A DNA stretch of 64,000 bases from Enterobacter vonholyi. GTDB taxonomy: Bacteria > Pseudomonadota > Gammaproteobacteria > Enterobacterales > Enterobacteriaceae. Position numbers and translations under genes: made by a program. The notes beneath the pieces were generated by a model. The model did no database searches, was not told where the DNA came from, and was given only the letters and a program-made list of their open reading frames with translations. Below, one piece after another: positions 40,406 to 50,861 of this stretch. Each line of letters begins with the position of its first letter. Within the stretch, counting starts at the first letter, position 1. Location: positions 1 through 64,000 of the forward strand of contig NZ_VTUC01000009.1 in NCBI RefSeq assembly GCF_008364555.1. Direction: 5' to 3'.

Positions 40406-41230
40406 TTACATATGAGCGGCGATTAAGCGCTGGTTATCCTGGTACATAGCAAACAGATAGTTGTTATAGCTCTGTCCCTTCGTCGAATACCCTTTCAGTT
40501 TGTGGATCATCGTACTGGCCGTCACTTCCTGGTCCGCTTTACGCAGCTGAGCGCGTGATTTACGGAACGATGAGTAGGCCGGGTGCGTGTTCAGATTCAC
40601 CACATAGGCGCTAACGGAATCTTTCACGGATTCAAACTGCGAATAGCCTTTCACCTTGCCCGGCGCATTAGTACAACGGCCTTTCACGCATTTCATGCCG
40701 AAAAGGTTGTTGTTGCTACGCGCAAGCTTAGAAGTCCCCCAGCCGCTTTCGGCTGCAGCCATGGTCGCAACCATACTGCCTGGGATGATATCCACACGCT
40801 CAAGGAGAGCATTCCACGGCACACGACGCGTGTTACCGTTCCAGCTCAGCTTGTAGCGCTTGGTGATATCCTTCAGACGCGCGCGCTCGGATGGCGACCA
40901 GCGGCTATCGTACTGTTTGGAAATCAGCCAGTTACGATCCGCAGTAATCGCGGCATTTTGACTCGTGATGTAAGGCATTACCGTCCGGAGAAACGCTTTT
41001 TTCCTTGGTGTTCCGGAAGGGTATTTTCGCAAATCAGGAAGTGAACTACTCTTTGCACTATTGCGAGAATACTCTTGTTTACTGCTAACCTTACTACTTG
41101 TCGTCTTTATTACGTGGGCTTTCTTACTCGTTGTATCCGTGTGCGTCTTCGCAAGCACCTCACCCGAAAATGCCGTGGTGAGTAACATGAGTATCGCAGC
41201 CCCATATCGTCGAATGGGAGTCGATATCAT
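40406..41230 (-). CDS. bax: Bax protein, glucosaminidase-domain exported protein
   Basis: 274 residues, equal to E. coli Bax. Signal peptide ending EVLAK near residue 28, a low-complexity Ser/Lys-rich stretch (about 30-65), then a mannosyl-glycoprotein endo-beta-N-acetylglucosaminidase-like domain (SMVATMAAAESGWGTSKLAR with the catalytic Glu, NNLFGMKC, NTHPAYSSFR). Probably a periplasmic peptidoglycan hydrolase; function is not demonstrated to my knowledge. Confidence 0.94.
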   Translation of the reverse strand: MISTPIRRYGAAILMLLTTAFSGEVLAKTHTDTTSKKAHVIKTTSSKVSSKQEYSRNSAKSSSLPDLRKYPSGTPRKKAFLRTVMPYITSQNAAITADRNWLISKQYDSRWSPSERARLKDITKRYKLSWNGNTRRVPWNALLERVDIIPGSMVATMAAAESGWGTSKLARSNNNLFGMKCVKGRCTNAPGKVKGYSQFESVKDSVSAYVVNLNTHPAYSSFRKSRAQLRKADQEVTASTMIHKLKGYSTKGQSYNNYLFAMYQDNQRLIAAHM

Positions 41231-41443
41231 TAGGTCTCCTGGTCGGATGTAATCATCCTAACACCTTATTTTTTTCACAAATTTGAGAGCGGAATCTCAA
41301 ATCATATCAAAAATAGACTTCAAGAGCACGTATAGAAATAGTCCAATTCCGAAACTATGTCACCTGAAACTTGCTCATAAAAACATCATTCCACAAAAAC
41401 TGTGTGCGCTATCGCAGATAACTGCCTAATTTTGCGCGAGATC
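41231..41443. other. bax/malS divergent intergenic region, left part
   Basis: A/T-rich DNA holding the bax promoter. No gene or clear operator is visible before the MalT boxes that follow. Confidence 0.45.
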
Positions 41444-41489
41444 ACTCATCCTCACGCATCCTCCTGGCGGAAAGCGACAGGGGATGAGT
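41444..41489. promoter_or_regulatory. MalT boxes upstream of malS
   Basis: GGGGATGAGT on the plus strand (41480-41489) matches the MalT consensus GGGGA(T/G)GAGG at 9/10. GAGGATGAGT (41444-41453) and GGAGGATGCG (41455-41464) on the minus strand are weaker copies. Their position before a maltose-regulon gene supports function. Confidence 0.6.
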
Positions 41490-41544
41490 TTTTGCCCCTT
41501 GTCTGATGGCACACTGGTCAAAAATGCCGCGACAGGAAAAAGGA

Positions 41545-43575
41545 ATGAAACGTACCGCATTAGCCTTTCTGATGTTACCCGCACTGGCGCATGCCGACTG
41601 GTCATCGCCAAGGTTTAGCGCATTTAGCGCCGAAGGCACCGGGGTCTTCACCAGCCAGGCAAAGCTTGCGAAGGGTACGCGTCCTCTTACGCTGAGTTTT
41701 GACAAGACGTGCTGGCAGCCTACAGGCGCGATAAAACTCAATGAGATGCTGTCGCTCAAGCCCTGTGACGGCACGCCGCCGCAGTGGCGCCTTTTCCGCG
41801 ACGGTGAATACCAGATGCGGATTGATACCCGCTCCGGCACGCCCACCCTGCTGCTGACGATTCAGAGCGCCGCAGAACAGCCGGTTGCAAACGTCATCCG
41901 TCAGTGTCCGAAGTGGGACGGTAAGCCGCTGACGCTGGACGTCAGCCATACCTTCCCGGAAGGCTCCGTCGTGCGCGACTACTACAGTAAACAGACGGCG
42001 ACGGTGCAGAATGGAAACATCACTCTGCAGCCAGCCGTCAACAGTAACGGCCTGCTGCTGCTTGAGCGCGCCGAAACCGACAGGCCTGCGCCGTTTAGCT
42101 GGCAAAATGCCACCGTCTATTTTGTGCTGACCGACCGCTATGCGAATGGTGACCCGGGTAACGACAACAGCTACGGTCGCCATAAAGACGGTATGCAGGA
42201 GATAGGCACCTTCCACGGTGGTGACCTCAAGGGACTCGCCGGCAAGCTCGACTACCTGCAGCAGCTGGGAGTGAACGCGCTCTGGATAAGCTCCCCGCTT
42301 GAGCAGATCCACGGCTGGGTCGGCGGTGGCACCAAAGGAGATTTTCCTCACTACGCCTATCACGGCTACTACACCCAGGACTGGACAAAACTCGACGCCA
42401 ACATGGGCACCGAAGATGATTTACGCCATCTTGTCGACGAAGCGCACAAGCGCGGGATCCGCATTCTGTTCGATATCGTTATGAACCACGCTGGCTATGC
42501 CACGCTGGCAGACATGCAGGAGTATCAGTTTGGAGCCCTGTACCTGCAGGGTGATGTACTTAAAAAGACGCTGGGAGAACGCTGGACGGACTGGAAGCCG
42601 GGCGCGGGACAAAGCTGGCATAGCTTCAACGACTACATCAACTTCAGCGACAAGGCCGCATGGGAAAAATGGTGGGGTAAGAAATGGATCCGTACCGACA
42701 TCGGTGATTACGATAATCCCGGCTTCGACGATTTAACGATGTCGCTGGCGTTCTTGCCCGACCTGAAAACGGAATCCACCGTCCCTTCCGGGTTACCCAA
42801 TTTCTATCAACACAAGCCCGATACCCACGCGAAAGCTATTCCGGGCTATACCCCGCGCGACTACCTGACCCACTGGCTCAGCCAGTGGGTACGTGACTAC
42901 GGCATCGACGGTTTCCGGGTGGATACGGCGAAACACGTTGAGCTTGCGGCCTGGAAACAGCTGAAAGACCAGGCAAGCCAGGCACTGGCTGCCTGGAAAG
43001 GCGCTCACCCGGATAAAAAGCTCGACAACGCACCGTTCTGGATGACCGGGGAATCCTGGGGCCACGGCGTCATGCAGAGCGATTATTACCGCCACGGCTT
43101 CGATGCGATGATCAACTTTGATTATCAGGAACAGGCGGCAAAAGCGGTGGATTGTCTGGCCGATATGGATCTCACCTGGCAGCAGATGGCGGAGAAGCTG
43201 CAAAGCTTCAACGTGCTGAGCTATCTCTCATCCCACGATACTCGTCTGTTCCGAGAAGGGGGCCCGCGCGCGGCGGAGCTGCTTCTGCTGGCACCGGGCA
43301 GCGTGCAAATCTATTACGGGGATGAGTCCGAGCGTCCATTCGGGCCGACAGGCTCCGACCCGCTGCAGGGCACCCGCTCGGATATGAACTGGCAGGACGT
43401 CACGGGCAAGCAGGCCTTAACCGTCGCCCACTGGCAAACGCTGGGTCAGTTCCGCGCCCGCCACCCGGCGATTGGTGAAGGCAAACAAACCACGCTGTCG
43501 CTGAAAGAGGGGTATGGCTTCGTACGTGAACATGATGGCGATAAGGTGATGGTCGTCTGGGCGGGGAATCAGTAG
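41545..43575 (+). CDS. malS: Periplasmic alpha-amylase
   Basis: 676 residues, equal to E. coli MalS. Signal peptide MKRTALAFLMLPALAHA. GH13 catalytic residues are readable: Asp in GFRVDTAKH, Glu in WMTGESWGH, Asp in LSSHDTR. Cleaves maltodextrins in the periplasm, mainly releasing maltohexaose, to feed MalEFGK. The ATG at 41545 with AGGA is chosen over an in-frame ATG 13 codons upstream, which lacks a signal-peptide-like N-terminus. MalT boxes lie 55-100 nt upstream. Confidence 0.97.
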   Translation: MKRTALAFLMLPALAHADWSSPRFSAFSAEGTGVFTSQAKLAKGTRPLTLSFDKTCWQPTGAIKLNEMLSLKPCDGTPPQWRLFRDGEYQMRIDTRSGTPTLLLTIQSAAEQPVANVIRQCPKWDGKPLTLDVSHTFPEGSVVRDYYSKQTATVQNGNITLQPAVNSNGLLLLERAETDRPAPFSWQNATVYFVLTDRYANGDPGNDNSYGRHKDGMQEIGTFHGGDLKGLAGKLDYLQQLGVNALWISSPLEQIHGWVGGGTKGDFPHYAYHGYYTQDWTKLDANMGTEDDLRHLVDEAHKRGIRILFDIVMNHAGYATLADMQEYQFGALYLQGDVLKKTLGERWTDWKPGAGQSWHSFNDYINFSDKAAWEKWWGKKWIRTDIGDYDNPGFDDLTMSLAFLPDLKTESTVPSGLPNFYQHKPDTHAKAIPGYTPRDYLTHWLSQWVRDYGIDGFRVDTAKHVELAAWKQLKDQASQALAAWKGAHPDKKLDNAPFWMTGESWGHGVMQSDYYRHGFDAMINFDYQEQAAKAVDCLADMDLTWQQMAEKLQSFNVLSYLSSHDTRLFREGGPRAAELLLLAPGSVQIYYGDESERPFGPTGSDPLQGTRSDMNWQDVTGKQALTVAHWQTLGQFRARHPAIGEGKQTTLSLKEGYGFVREHDGDKVMVVWAGNQ

Positions 43576-43581
43576 ATCATA

Positions 43582-43620
43582 CCCCTCACCCTAACCCTCT
43601 CCCCATGGGGAGAGGGGAGG
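43582..43620. repeat. Palindromic intergenic repeat, copy 4 (malS-avtA)
   Basis: CCCCTCACCCTAACCCTCTCCCC-AT-GGGGAGAGGGG in part: the family tail is first here, so the copy is in minus orientation. Begins 6 nt after the malS stop. Confidence 0.75.
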
Positions 43621-43758
43621 AGCTCCAGAACTATTCACTACACAAACCCACTCCCGCCCTATAAAACAACAAATCCGACCACACCACCCGATTTGCACCA
43701 ACACGGTGCTAGCGTTATGGTTACCCACTTTCAAAATAAGCTCGACAGATCACCTGCT

Positions 43759-45015
43759 ATGACGTTTTCACTTTTCGGCGACAAATTTACCCGCCATTCA
43801 GGCATTACTCGCCTGATGGAGGACCTCAACGACGGGCTGCGCACACCGGGCGCAATCATGCTCGGCGGCGGAAACCCGGCTCAAATTCCGGAGATGACGA
43901 CCTATTTCCAGACGCTGCTCGCTCAGATGCTGGAAAGCGGCAAAGCAACCGATGCGCTTTGCAATTACGACGGCCCGCAGGGTAAAACCGAACTGCTGGC
44001 ACTCCTCGCCGAAATGCTGCGTGACGAGCTGGGCTGGGATATCGAACCACAGAATATTGCACTAACAAACGGCAGCCAGAGCGCATTTTTCTACTTGTTT
44101 AACCTGTTCGCAGGGCGTCGCGCCGACGGCACCACCAAAAAAGTGCTGTTCCCGCTGGCGCCGGAGTATATCGGCTATGCCGATTCCGGCCTGGAAGAGG
44201 ATCTGTTCGTCTCCGCGCGCCCGAACATCGAGCTGCTGCCGGAAGGCCAGTTCAAATATCACGTCGATTTTGAACACCTGCATATTGGTGAAGAGACGGG
44301 CATGATCTGCGTATCGCGCCCGACTAACCCAACGGGCAATGTGATCACCGATGACGAACTGATGAAGCTGGATGCACTGGCAAATCAGCACGGCATTCCG
44401 CTGGTAATCGATAACGCCTACGGCGTACCGTTCCCGGGCATTATCTTCAGCGAAGCACGTCCGCTGTGGAACCCGAACATTGTCCTGTGCATGAGCCTCT
44501 CTAAGCTGGGCCTGCCGGGCAGCCGCTGCGGCATCATCATCGCCAATGAGAAAATCATCACCGCCATTACCAATATGAACGGTATTATCAGCCTTTCACC
44601 GGGCGGCATTGGCCCGGCGATGATGTGCGAGATGATCAAACGCAAGGATCTGCTTCGTCTGTCGAATGACGTGATTAAGCCTTTCTATTACCAGCGAGTT
44701 CAGGAAACAATCGCGACAATTCGCCGCTATTTGCCGGAAGAACGCTGCCTGATCCACAAGCCTGAAGGAGCGATTTTCCTTTGGCTGTGGTTTAAGGATT
44801 TGCCTATCACTACCGAACTGCTCTACCAGCGCCTTAAAAAGCGCGGCGTACTGATGGTTCCGGGCGATTATTTCTTCCCGGGACTGGATAAGCCATGGCC
44901 GCATACCCATCAGTGCATGCGCATGAACTACGTCCCCGACCCGGAAAAAATCGAAGCGGGGGTTAAAATTCTCGCCGAAGAAATCGAAAAAGCCTGGCTC
45001 GAAGGCAATTGTTAA
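43759..45015 (+). CDS. avtA: Valine-pyruvate aminotransferase
   Basis: 418 residues (E. coli AvtA 417); PLP enzyme that interconverts valine/2-ketoisovalerate with alanine/pyruvate. PLP lysine in SLSKLGLPGSRCG, substrate-binding Arg near CMRMNYVPDP, family blocks LCNYDGPQGKTELL and SRPTNPTGNVI. The start MTFSLFGDKF matches E. coli; the frame is open 22 codons upstream (ATGs at 43693 and 43717), with no better ribosome binding site. Confidence 0.96.
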   Translation: MTFSLFGDKFTRHSGITRLMEDLNDGLRTPGAIMLGGGNPAQIPEMTTYFQTLLAQMLESGKATDALCNYDGPQGKTELLALLAEMLRDELGWDIEPQNIALTNGSQSAFFYLFNLFAGRRADGTTKKVLFPLAPEYIGYADSGLEEDLFVSARPNIELLPEGQFKYHVDFEHLHIGEETGMICVSRPTNPTGNVITDDELMKLDALANQHGIPLVIDNAYGVPFPGIIFSEARPLWNPNIVLCMSLSKLGLPGSRCGIIIANEKIITAITNMNGIISLSPGGIGPAMMCEMIKRKDLLRLSNDVIKPFYYQRVQETIATIRRYLPEERCLIHKPEGAIFLWLWFKDLPITTELLYQRLKKRGVLMVPGDYFFPGLDKPWPHTHQCMRMNYVPDPEKIEAGVKILAEEIEKAWLEGNC

Positions 45016-45021
45016 ATAATT

Positions 45022-45051
45022 AGGCTCTTCAAATGAAGAGCCTTATTTTTC
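45022..45051 (+). terminator. avtA terminator
   Basis: Perfect 9-bp stem AGGCTCTTC-AAAT-GAAGAGCCT followed by TATTTTT. Confidence 0.93.
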
Positions 45052-45284
45052 CGTGATCTGAATCTTACAATAAGGATATATCCTGTAGCGTTTCATTTAT
45101 CATCCCCATTGAGTTTTCTTAGGAATATTCCTTTAATTTACGCCCGCTAACTACTCTCTCAATAATTAAGCACCGATTAAACCCCCTAACTTATTGTTAT
45201 TTTAAATAACCACCTACACCGAAGAAAAATACCTTATTCAGCCACTTTCATGCATATTTAAAAATACTGCATATACTCACTAAT
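45052..45284. other. A/T-rich upstream region of the lipoprotein gene
   Basis: About 230 bases clearly richer in A/T than the surrounding genes. A -10-like TATACT (45272-45277) is present without a good -35. No coding sequence is visible. The base composition suggests acquired or weakly constrained DNA at the boundary of the lipoprotein/TpsB insertion. Confidence 0.5.
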
Positions 45285-45304
45285 ACGCCGCTCGGCGTTC
45301 TTTT
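45285..45304 (+). promoter_or_regulatory. Small hairpin with T-run before the lipoprotein ribosome binding site
   Basis: ACGCCG-CT-CGGCGT followed by TCTTTT, ending 15 nt before the start codon. It could be a weak terminator (attenuator) or, if transcription starts close by, a 5' stabilising hairpin. Confidence 0.4.
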
Positions 45305-45319
45305 GCGTGGAGTATTCAT

Positions 45320-46513
<1,194 letters not shown>

Positions 46514-46603
46514 TCCTTTTATTGCCTGTCTGCGCCCCTGGTTCAGGGGCGCTTTATTCAGCGACACTTACCCCAACCGGGGATGACGAACAGGGATTGC
46601 GCA

Positions 46604-48322
46604 ATGAAACACCACTTCCTTTTTTCGCTGACGGGGCTGGTTGTGCTGAGCATGGCCCGCGCCGATACTCTGCCCTCTATTATTAACCCCGATAACCCGG
46701 CGCAAGTTTCTCGTAACGTTGCCCCCGAACAGACTGAAGCCGTTCAACAGCCGACCGTCAAAATAGAAAAACCGAAGTCAACGCTGACGCCTGAAACGCC
46801 CATTACCATTAATCACATTCAGTTTATTGGCGGCACGCGTTATCCCTTGAAGGAATTACTTCATCCCTTCAGACCTTACGCCGGAAAAACCGTGCCGCTA
46901 AAAACGCTCACGGGGCTGGTAAACGATATTACGGCGCGCTACAAGGCTGACGGTTTTCCGCTCTCCTATGCCTGGCTGCCCGATAATAATTTCCAGCAGG
47001 GCAATATTAAAATTGTTCTGGTTGAAGGCTATGTCGCTCATAGCGACATCACCAGTAATAACCCCCACATCGCTGAACGTCTTAAACGTCTGTCCGAAAA
47101 AATCATGGCGGAAAAACCGCTTTCACAGGATACGTTCGATCGCTACAGCCAGCTGATGACGCGCACCCCGAACGTTCCGGTTACGGCTAACGCGCAGTTG
47201 CCAACCAATATCTATGGCGCGGCGGCGATGCAAATAACCGGCAACCAGGAGCGGAGCTGGAATATCGCCTCGACAATCGATACCCGTAAAGGGCAAGATT
47301 TAATGATGCTGAACGGCACACTCAGCAACATGACAAGCTATGGCGATCAGCTTGGCGTGGCCACGCTTGTGCCGTTAGATAGCAACACGCGAAAAAACTA
47401 TGTCGGGCTCAACTGGCAGCAGTTTTTAAACGATGAAGGGCTGACGATGCAGCTCAAAGGCAGCTATTACCATGAAGAGCCGCGAGATTTTTCTCCCCTG
47501 CTCTCTTTGCCGAATAATATCAGCGTCGATTCGAAGCAAAAAACAACGCAATACAACGGCGGCGTGACGTTTGGCTATCCCCTGCTGCTGACGCAAAAAT
47601 CACAAATTAATCTGACCAGCGGTTTTGATTACACCGACCGCCAGGATGATTATGCCCTGCAGGCCAGACTGCAAGGAAAAACCTATAGCCTTGACTCTGT
47701 CAACCAGCACGCGCGTTATCCCGCCCTGGAAGTCGGCATTAATGGTGCACATCAATTCACAACGGCCAGCATCAGCGGCCGACTTAACGTTCGTCAGGGT
47801 ATTGATGCGATGGGTGCCGATATCGTCTCGGCCCCCAGGCCCGATATTAATTTTACGCTCACGAAAAGCTATCTGGACGCTGCCTGGCTGTTTGCCGATA
47901 AATGGCGGCTATCAACGTCCTGGGAGGGGGGCTGGTCAAACAACACGTTGCCAGAACCCGAACGCGTTAGTTTCGGAGCCCAGCGGTTTGGCCGAGGATA
48001 TCAGGACAGTGAAGCAAGCGGTGACTACGGCTACGGCGGGCAGGTAGAACTGCGCTATATCCAGATGCGAAAAGAGAGCACCTGGCTTGCCACTATCCAG
48101 CCCTACATCCTGGCCGATACCGCGCAAACCTGGTTTAACACCTCCGGCTTGCCTCATCAGCGGCTCGGGTCAGTGGCGGCCGGCGTGATGGTAGGCGATA
48201 CCCGCCACTATAGCATCACGGTTGAGGCGGCAAGACCCGTCGGGGATGTTCCGACAGACAGTCGCAACAGAGACTGGCGCTACAGCCTGACGTTTACGTG
48301 GAATTTCAATAAAATGCAGTAA
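46604..48322 (+). CDS. ShlB/FhaC/HecB-family (TpsB, Omp85) outer-membrane transporter
   Basis: 572 residues. Signal peptide MKHHFLFSLTGLVVLSMARA, a Pro/Gln-rich linker, then a POTRA domain (residues about 65-150: INHIQFIGGTRYPL, YKADGFPLSYAWLPDN, IKIVLVEGYV) and a 16-strand-type barrel. The loop-6 signature appears as RFGRGYQDSE and the chain ends LTFTWNFNKMQ; FhaC-type barrels end in an aromatic strand. I chose the ATG at 46604 with AGGGA; an in-frame ATG 7 codons upstream lacks one. These proteins export a partner across the outer membrane; the only candidate partner nearby is the lipoprotein just upstream. The 3' end overlaps the convergent ysaA gene by 17 nt. Confidence 0.9.
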   Translation: MKHHFLFSLTGLVVLSMARADTLPSIINPDNPAQVSRNVAPEQTEAVQQPTVKIEKPKSTLTPETPITINHIQFIGGTRYPLKELLHPFRPYAGKTVPLKTLTGLVNDITARYKADGFPLSYAWLPDNNFQQGNIKIVLVEGYVAHSDITSNNPHIAERLKRLSEKIMAEKPLSQDTFDRYSQLMTRTPNVPVTANAQLPTNIYGAAAMQITGNQERSWNIASTIDTRKGQDLMMLNGTLSNMTSYGDQLGVATLVPLDSNTRKNYVGLNWQQFLNDEGLTMQLKGSYYHEEPRDFSPLLSLPNNISVDSKQKTTQYNGGVTFGYPLLLTQKSQINLTSGFDYTDRQDDYALQARLQGKTYSLDSVNQHARYPALEVGINGAHQFTTASISGRLNVRQGIDAMGADIVSAPRPDINFTLTKSYLDAAWLFADKWRLSTSWEGGWSNNTLPEPERVSFGAQRFGRGYQDSEASGDYGYGGQVELRYIQMRKESTWLATIQPYILADTAQTWFNTSGLPHQRLGSVAAGVMVGDTRHYSITVEAARPVGDVPTDSRNRDWRYSLTFTWNFNKMQ

Positions 48323-48761
48323 GCTTTTCAGCCCGAATACTGGCAGGATCAACGCAGCGCAGCGCGTGGGTTGGACAGGCCTCCACGCAGGCCGGTCCGC
48401 CTTCGCGCTGCACACATAAATCACATTTCAGCGCTTGTGGCCTGTTTCCCTCCAGCCGTACCTGCATCGCCCCAAACGGACAGGCGACCATGCAGCTTTT
48501 ACAGCCAATACAGCGCGTCTGCTCAACAAGCCAGGCGCCTGCCGTACGTCTGATGGCATGGGTTGGGCAGACATTGGCACAGGGGGCGTCCTCGCACTGA
48601 TGGCAACCCACAGCCGTAGTGTAGGCGTCCCCCTTCACCACCCGCAGGCGAGAGGTAAAAGCCTCTGCGGTGAAGTCATCCTGATGCGCGACCGCACAGG
48701 CCGCTTCACAGGTGCGGCACCCGATGCATTTTTCCGCATCAGCCATGATAAATCGGTTCAT
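48306..48761 (-). CDS. ysaA: 4Fe-4S ferredoxin-type electron carrier YsaA
   Basis: 151 residues (E. coli YsaA/YiaI 157), of the HycB/HydN family. Four 4Fe-4S cysteine clusters are visible: CIGCRTCEAAC, CHQCEDAPCANVC, CIGCKSCMVAC and CDLC..GPACVEAC. Likely an electron-transfer subunit for a formate- or hydrogen-linked enzyme; the partner is unknown. Starts 3 nt after the upstream small gene's stop, so they are co-transcribed. Confidence 0.92.
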   Translation of the reverse strand: MNRFIMADAEKCIGCRTCEAACAVAHQDDFTAEAFTSRLRVVKGDAYTTAVGCHQCEDAPCANVCPTHAIRRTAGAWLVEQTRCIGCKSCMVACPFGAMQVRLEGNRPQALKCDLCVQREGGPACVEACPTHALRCVDPASIRAEKLTAFY

Positions 48762-48764
48762 CTG

Positions 48765-48992
48765 TTACGCCTCTCGTACGTTAAAACCCAGCTCTTTTGA
48801 GATCGCATACGGAACGCGGCCGTGGATATCAAACACCAGCTCATCATACATGGCGCTCAGTTCAGTGATGGTGTTCCGCGTCAAAGGTTGGATCTCAACG
48901 CCATGTAGATCTTGCCCATTGCGGAGCAGTAGAGAGGCATATGCTGGCCGATTCAGATCCCGGATATGCAGCAGGAACTGCTCGACAGGCAC
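48765..48992 (-). pseudogene. Small HycA-like C-terminal fragment
   Basis: 75 codons if the GTG at 48992 is used. The second half (ITELSAMYDELVFDIHGRVP) resembles the C-terminus of the formate hydrogenlyase regulator HycA (about 153 residues), as remembered: YD-x-L...I...VP-x-x-(I/L)S. The N-terminal half of such a protein is missing and a REP-like element lies where it should be, so this looks like a 5'-truncated remnant. It is, however, tightly spaced with ysaA and might still be translated. The assignment is tentative. Confidence 0.45.
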
Positions 48993-49036
48993 GATCGTAG
49001 GCCGGGTAAGGCGAACCTGCCCCCCGGCTTTACCGC
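48993..49036. repeat. REP-like element
   Basis: CGTAGGCCGGGTAAGGCGAA followed by CCCCCCGGCTTTACCGC resembles the enterobacterial REP core (GTAGGCCGGATAAGGCG). It is unrelated to the CCCTCTCCC family elsewhere in the window and sits between yiaT and the HycA-like fragment. Confidence 0.65.
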
Positions 49037-49037
49037 A

Positions 49038-49778
49038 TCAGAAACGCCAGGTCAGGCCGGTCATCAGCGCGAAGCTGTCATCGCGGTCGATCATCGGGCT
49101 GTTCTTCACGTCGTCAGGCAACACGGTGTAAATCGCGCTGGCGTTGAGGTACAGATTCTGGGTTAACTGATATTTAGCCGCGAGGCCAACGTATGGCGTC
49201 CAACTGTCGCCAGCGGTGTATTGATCCAGTCCGGAGCGGCGAGACTCGCTGCCGGATACGCCGTAGTAGTAGTCGTTATAGCTTTCGTCGCTATAGAAAA
49301 CACCAACAGTAGGTGTCAGGGTCAGGCGCTCCATTTTGATCGGACGGAAGTACGATACCTCGCCCACCACGCCGCCGCTTTCATCCATCGCATCGCCAGA
49401 AACGGCCACTTTCAGCGACCCCCAGCTTTCGTGGCGGTAGTACGCCCCGCCGAGGAATGCAGATGCTTTACGCTCATCAAGCTGCTTCATCTGATGGTCG
49501 TCGTTGTCATCAGGATCGAAATGCAGTGGCATCCAGGTTGCGGTCAGGCTGAGTTCATTTTTTGCTTCTTTCCACAGGATCCATCCACCCGTGGTCTGGC
49601 GAACATAAAAGCGATCGCCTTCGTAGCTAATTAACGGTACTGCGGTAGTATTTTCGTTATAGCCTCTGTAAGGAGACTCATTAAATACAGCCCCCGCTCC
49701 AAGTGAAAAATCACCAGCCATGGCAGACGTTGATGCAAATAACGTGGCAGCGATGAGTAAATTGTATTTAATAGTCAT
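49038..49778 (-). CDS. yiaT: MipA/OmpV-family outer-membrane protein YiaT
   Basis: 246 residues, equal to E. coli YiaT. Signal peptide ending SAMA before GDFSLGAGAVFNESPYRGYN; beta-strand pattern throughout and terminal Phe (GLTWRF). MipA/OmpV proteins are small outer-membrane barrels, some acting as scaffolds for murein enzymes; the YiaT role is unknown. Divergent from yiaU. Confidence 0.95.
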   Translation of the reverse strand: MTIKYNLLIAATLFASTSAMAGDFSLGAGAVFNESPYRGYNENTTAVPLISYEGDRFYVRQTTGGWILWKEAKNELSLTATWMPLHFDPDDNDDHQMKQLDERKASAFLGGAYYRHESWGSLKVAVSGDAMDESGGVVGEVSYFRPIKMERLTLTPTVGVFYSDESYNDYYYGVSGSESRRSGLDQYTAGDSWTPYVGLAAKYQLTQNLYLNASAIYTVLPDDVKNSPMIDRDDSFALMTGLTWRF

Positions 49779-49856
49779 TCTATGTAATCCATTTAAATGC
49801 CAAACAAGCGAGGCGCATAATAATGGTTACAAAATTGCCAATGCAACGCTGCGGTT

Positions 49857-49872
49857 TATATAATATTATATA
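49857..49872. promoter_or_regulatory. 16-bp perfect palindrome in the yiaT/yiaU promoter region
   Basis: TATATAATATTATATA is self-complementary across all 16 bases and lies 24 nt before the yiaU start in the divergent gap. LysR regulators often bind such T-N11-A symmetric sites. It could equally overlap a -10 element. Confidence 0.5.
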
Positions 49873-49895
49873 TAAAATCATATAGATGGGTGTGC

Positions 49896-50861
49896 ATGAT
49901 GAGTACATTACAGCTAAAGCCACGCGAATTAAAAATTATCTCCGTCATTGCAGCCACCCACAGCATTGGTGATGCCGCCGCCCTGCTGGGCATGGCGCAG
50001 GCCAACGTCAGTAAATATCTGTCTGATTTTGAAACGCGGGTTGGACTCAAGGTTTTTGAGCGCACCACGCGCCAGCTTGCCCTGACCCAGTTTGGTGAAG
50101 CGTTGCTCCCTTACGTTAATGCAACACTGGATAAGAACAGCCAGCTTGTGAATTTCATTGCGGATTATAAGCACGAAAAGCGCGGAAAAGTGACGATCTA
50201 TGCCCCAACCGGCATCGTGACCTACCTGGCGCGACACGTGATCCATCAGATAGAAGACATCGGTGACATTCGCATCTCTTTGAAAACCTACAACCTGGAC
50301 CGGAATGAATTTTCAGAAGGCGTTTCCTTTCCGGATGACTGCGACATTTTAATTACTTATGCGCAGCCAAAAGACGAAAGTCTGGTTGCCAGCGTTCTGA
50401 CACAATATTCCGTTACGGCCTTCGCAACCGTGGAATATTTAAATAAACACCCGTTAACGGGACCGGAAGATTTAATTAATCACTCCTGTATTCTCATTGA
50501 TTCCATGCTGGTTGATGATGCCAACATCTGGCGTTTCCGAGTGCATGGCAGTGATGACGTGCATGACTACCGGGTGACCGGTAATTATATTTGCGACAAT
50601 ACGCAGACGGCTCTGGAGCTGGCAAGAAATAATCTTGGGATTGTTTTTGCACCAAAAGAAAGTCTGAAAAAAGAATTAACGCAAGGGATGCTGGTCCCCT
50701 GCTTCCCGCATCAGGAAGAGTGGTGGCTCGATCTGACGGCCATCTTCCGCAAACGCGAATACCAGCCCTGGCGCGTGCAATACGTACTGGATGGGGTTCT
50801 GAACTGCCTGCGCCAGCAAATTGCTCAGGCCGTGCATGGACGGCCTGAGCTGGGTGATTAG
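49896..50861 (+). CDS. yiaU: LysR-type regulator YiaU
   Basis: 321 residues (E. coli YiaU about 324). N-terminal winged HTH at residues about 8-65 ([36 protein letters not shown]), then the two-lobed effector-binding domain. Divergent from yiaT, the classic arrangement for a LysR protein controlling its neighbour. The ATG at 49896 or 49899 is likely; a GTG at 49890 is also in frame. The stop overlaps the convergent aldB stop (TTAG). Confidence 0.93.
   Translation: MMSTLQLKPRELKIISVIAATHSIGDAAALLGMAQANVSKYLSDFETRVGLKVFERTTRQLALTQFGEALLPYVNATLDKNSQLVNFIADYKHEKRGKVTIYAPTGIVTYLARHVIHQIEDIGDIRISLKTYNLDRNEFSEGVSFPDDCDILITYAQPKDESLVASVLTQYSVTAFATVEYLNKHPLTGPEDLINHSCILIDSMLVDDANIWRFRVHGSDDVHDYRVTGNYICDNTQTALELARNNLGIVFAPKESLKKELTQGMLVPCFPHQEEWWLDLTAIFRKREYQPWRVQYVLDGVLNCLRQQIAQAVHGRPELGD

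Noticed and set aside
50823..50850. Hairpin GCTCAGGCCG/CGGCCTGAGC as an aldB terminator
   Set aside because: It is a strong inverted repeat, but it is inside yiaU coding sequence and has no T-run on either strand; termination is possible but not supported.
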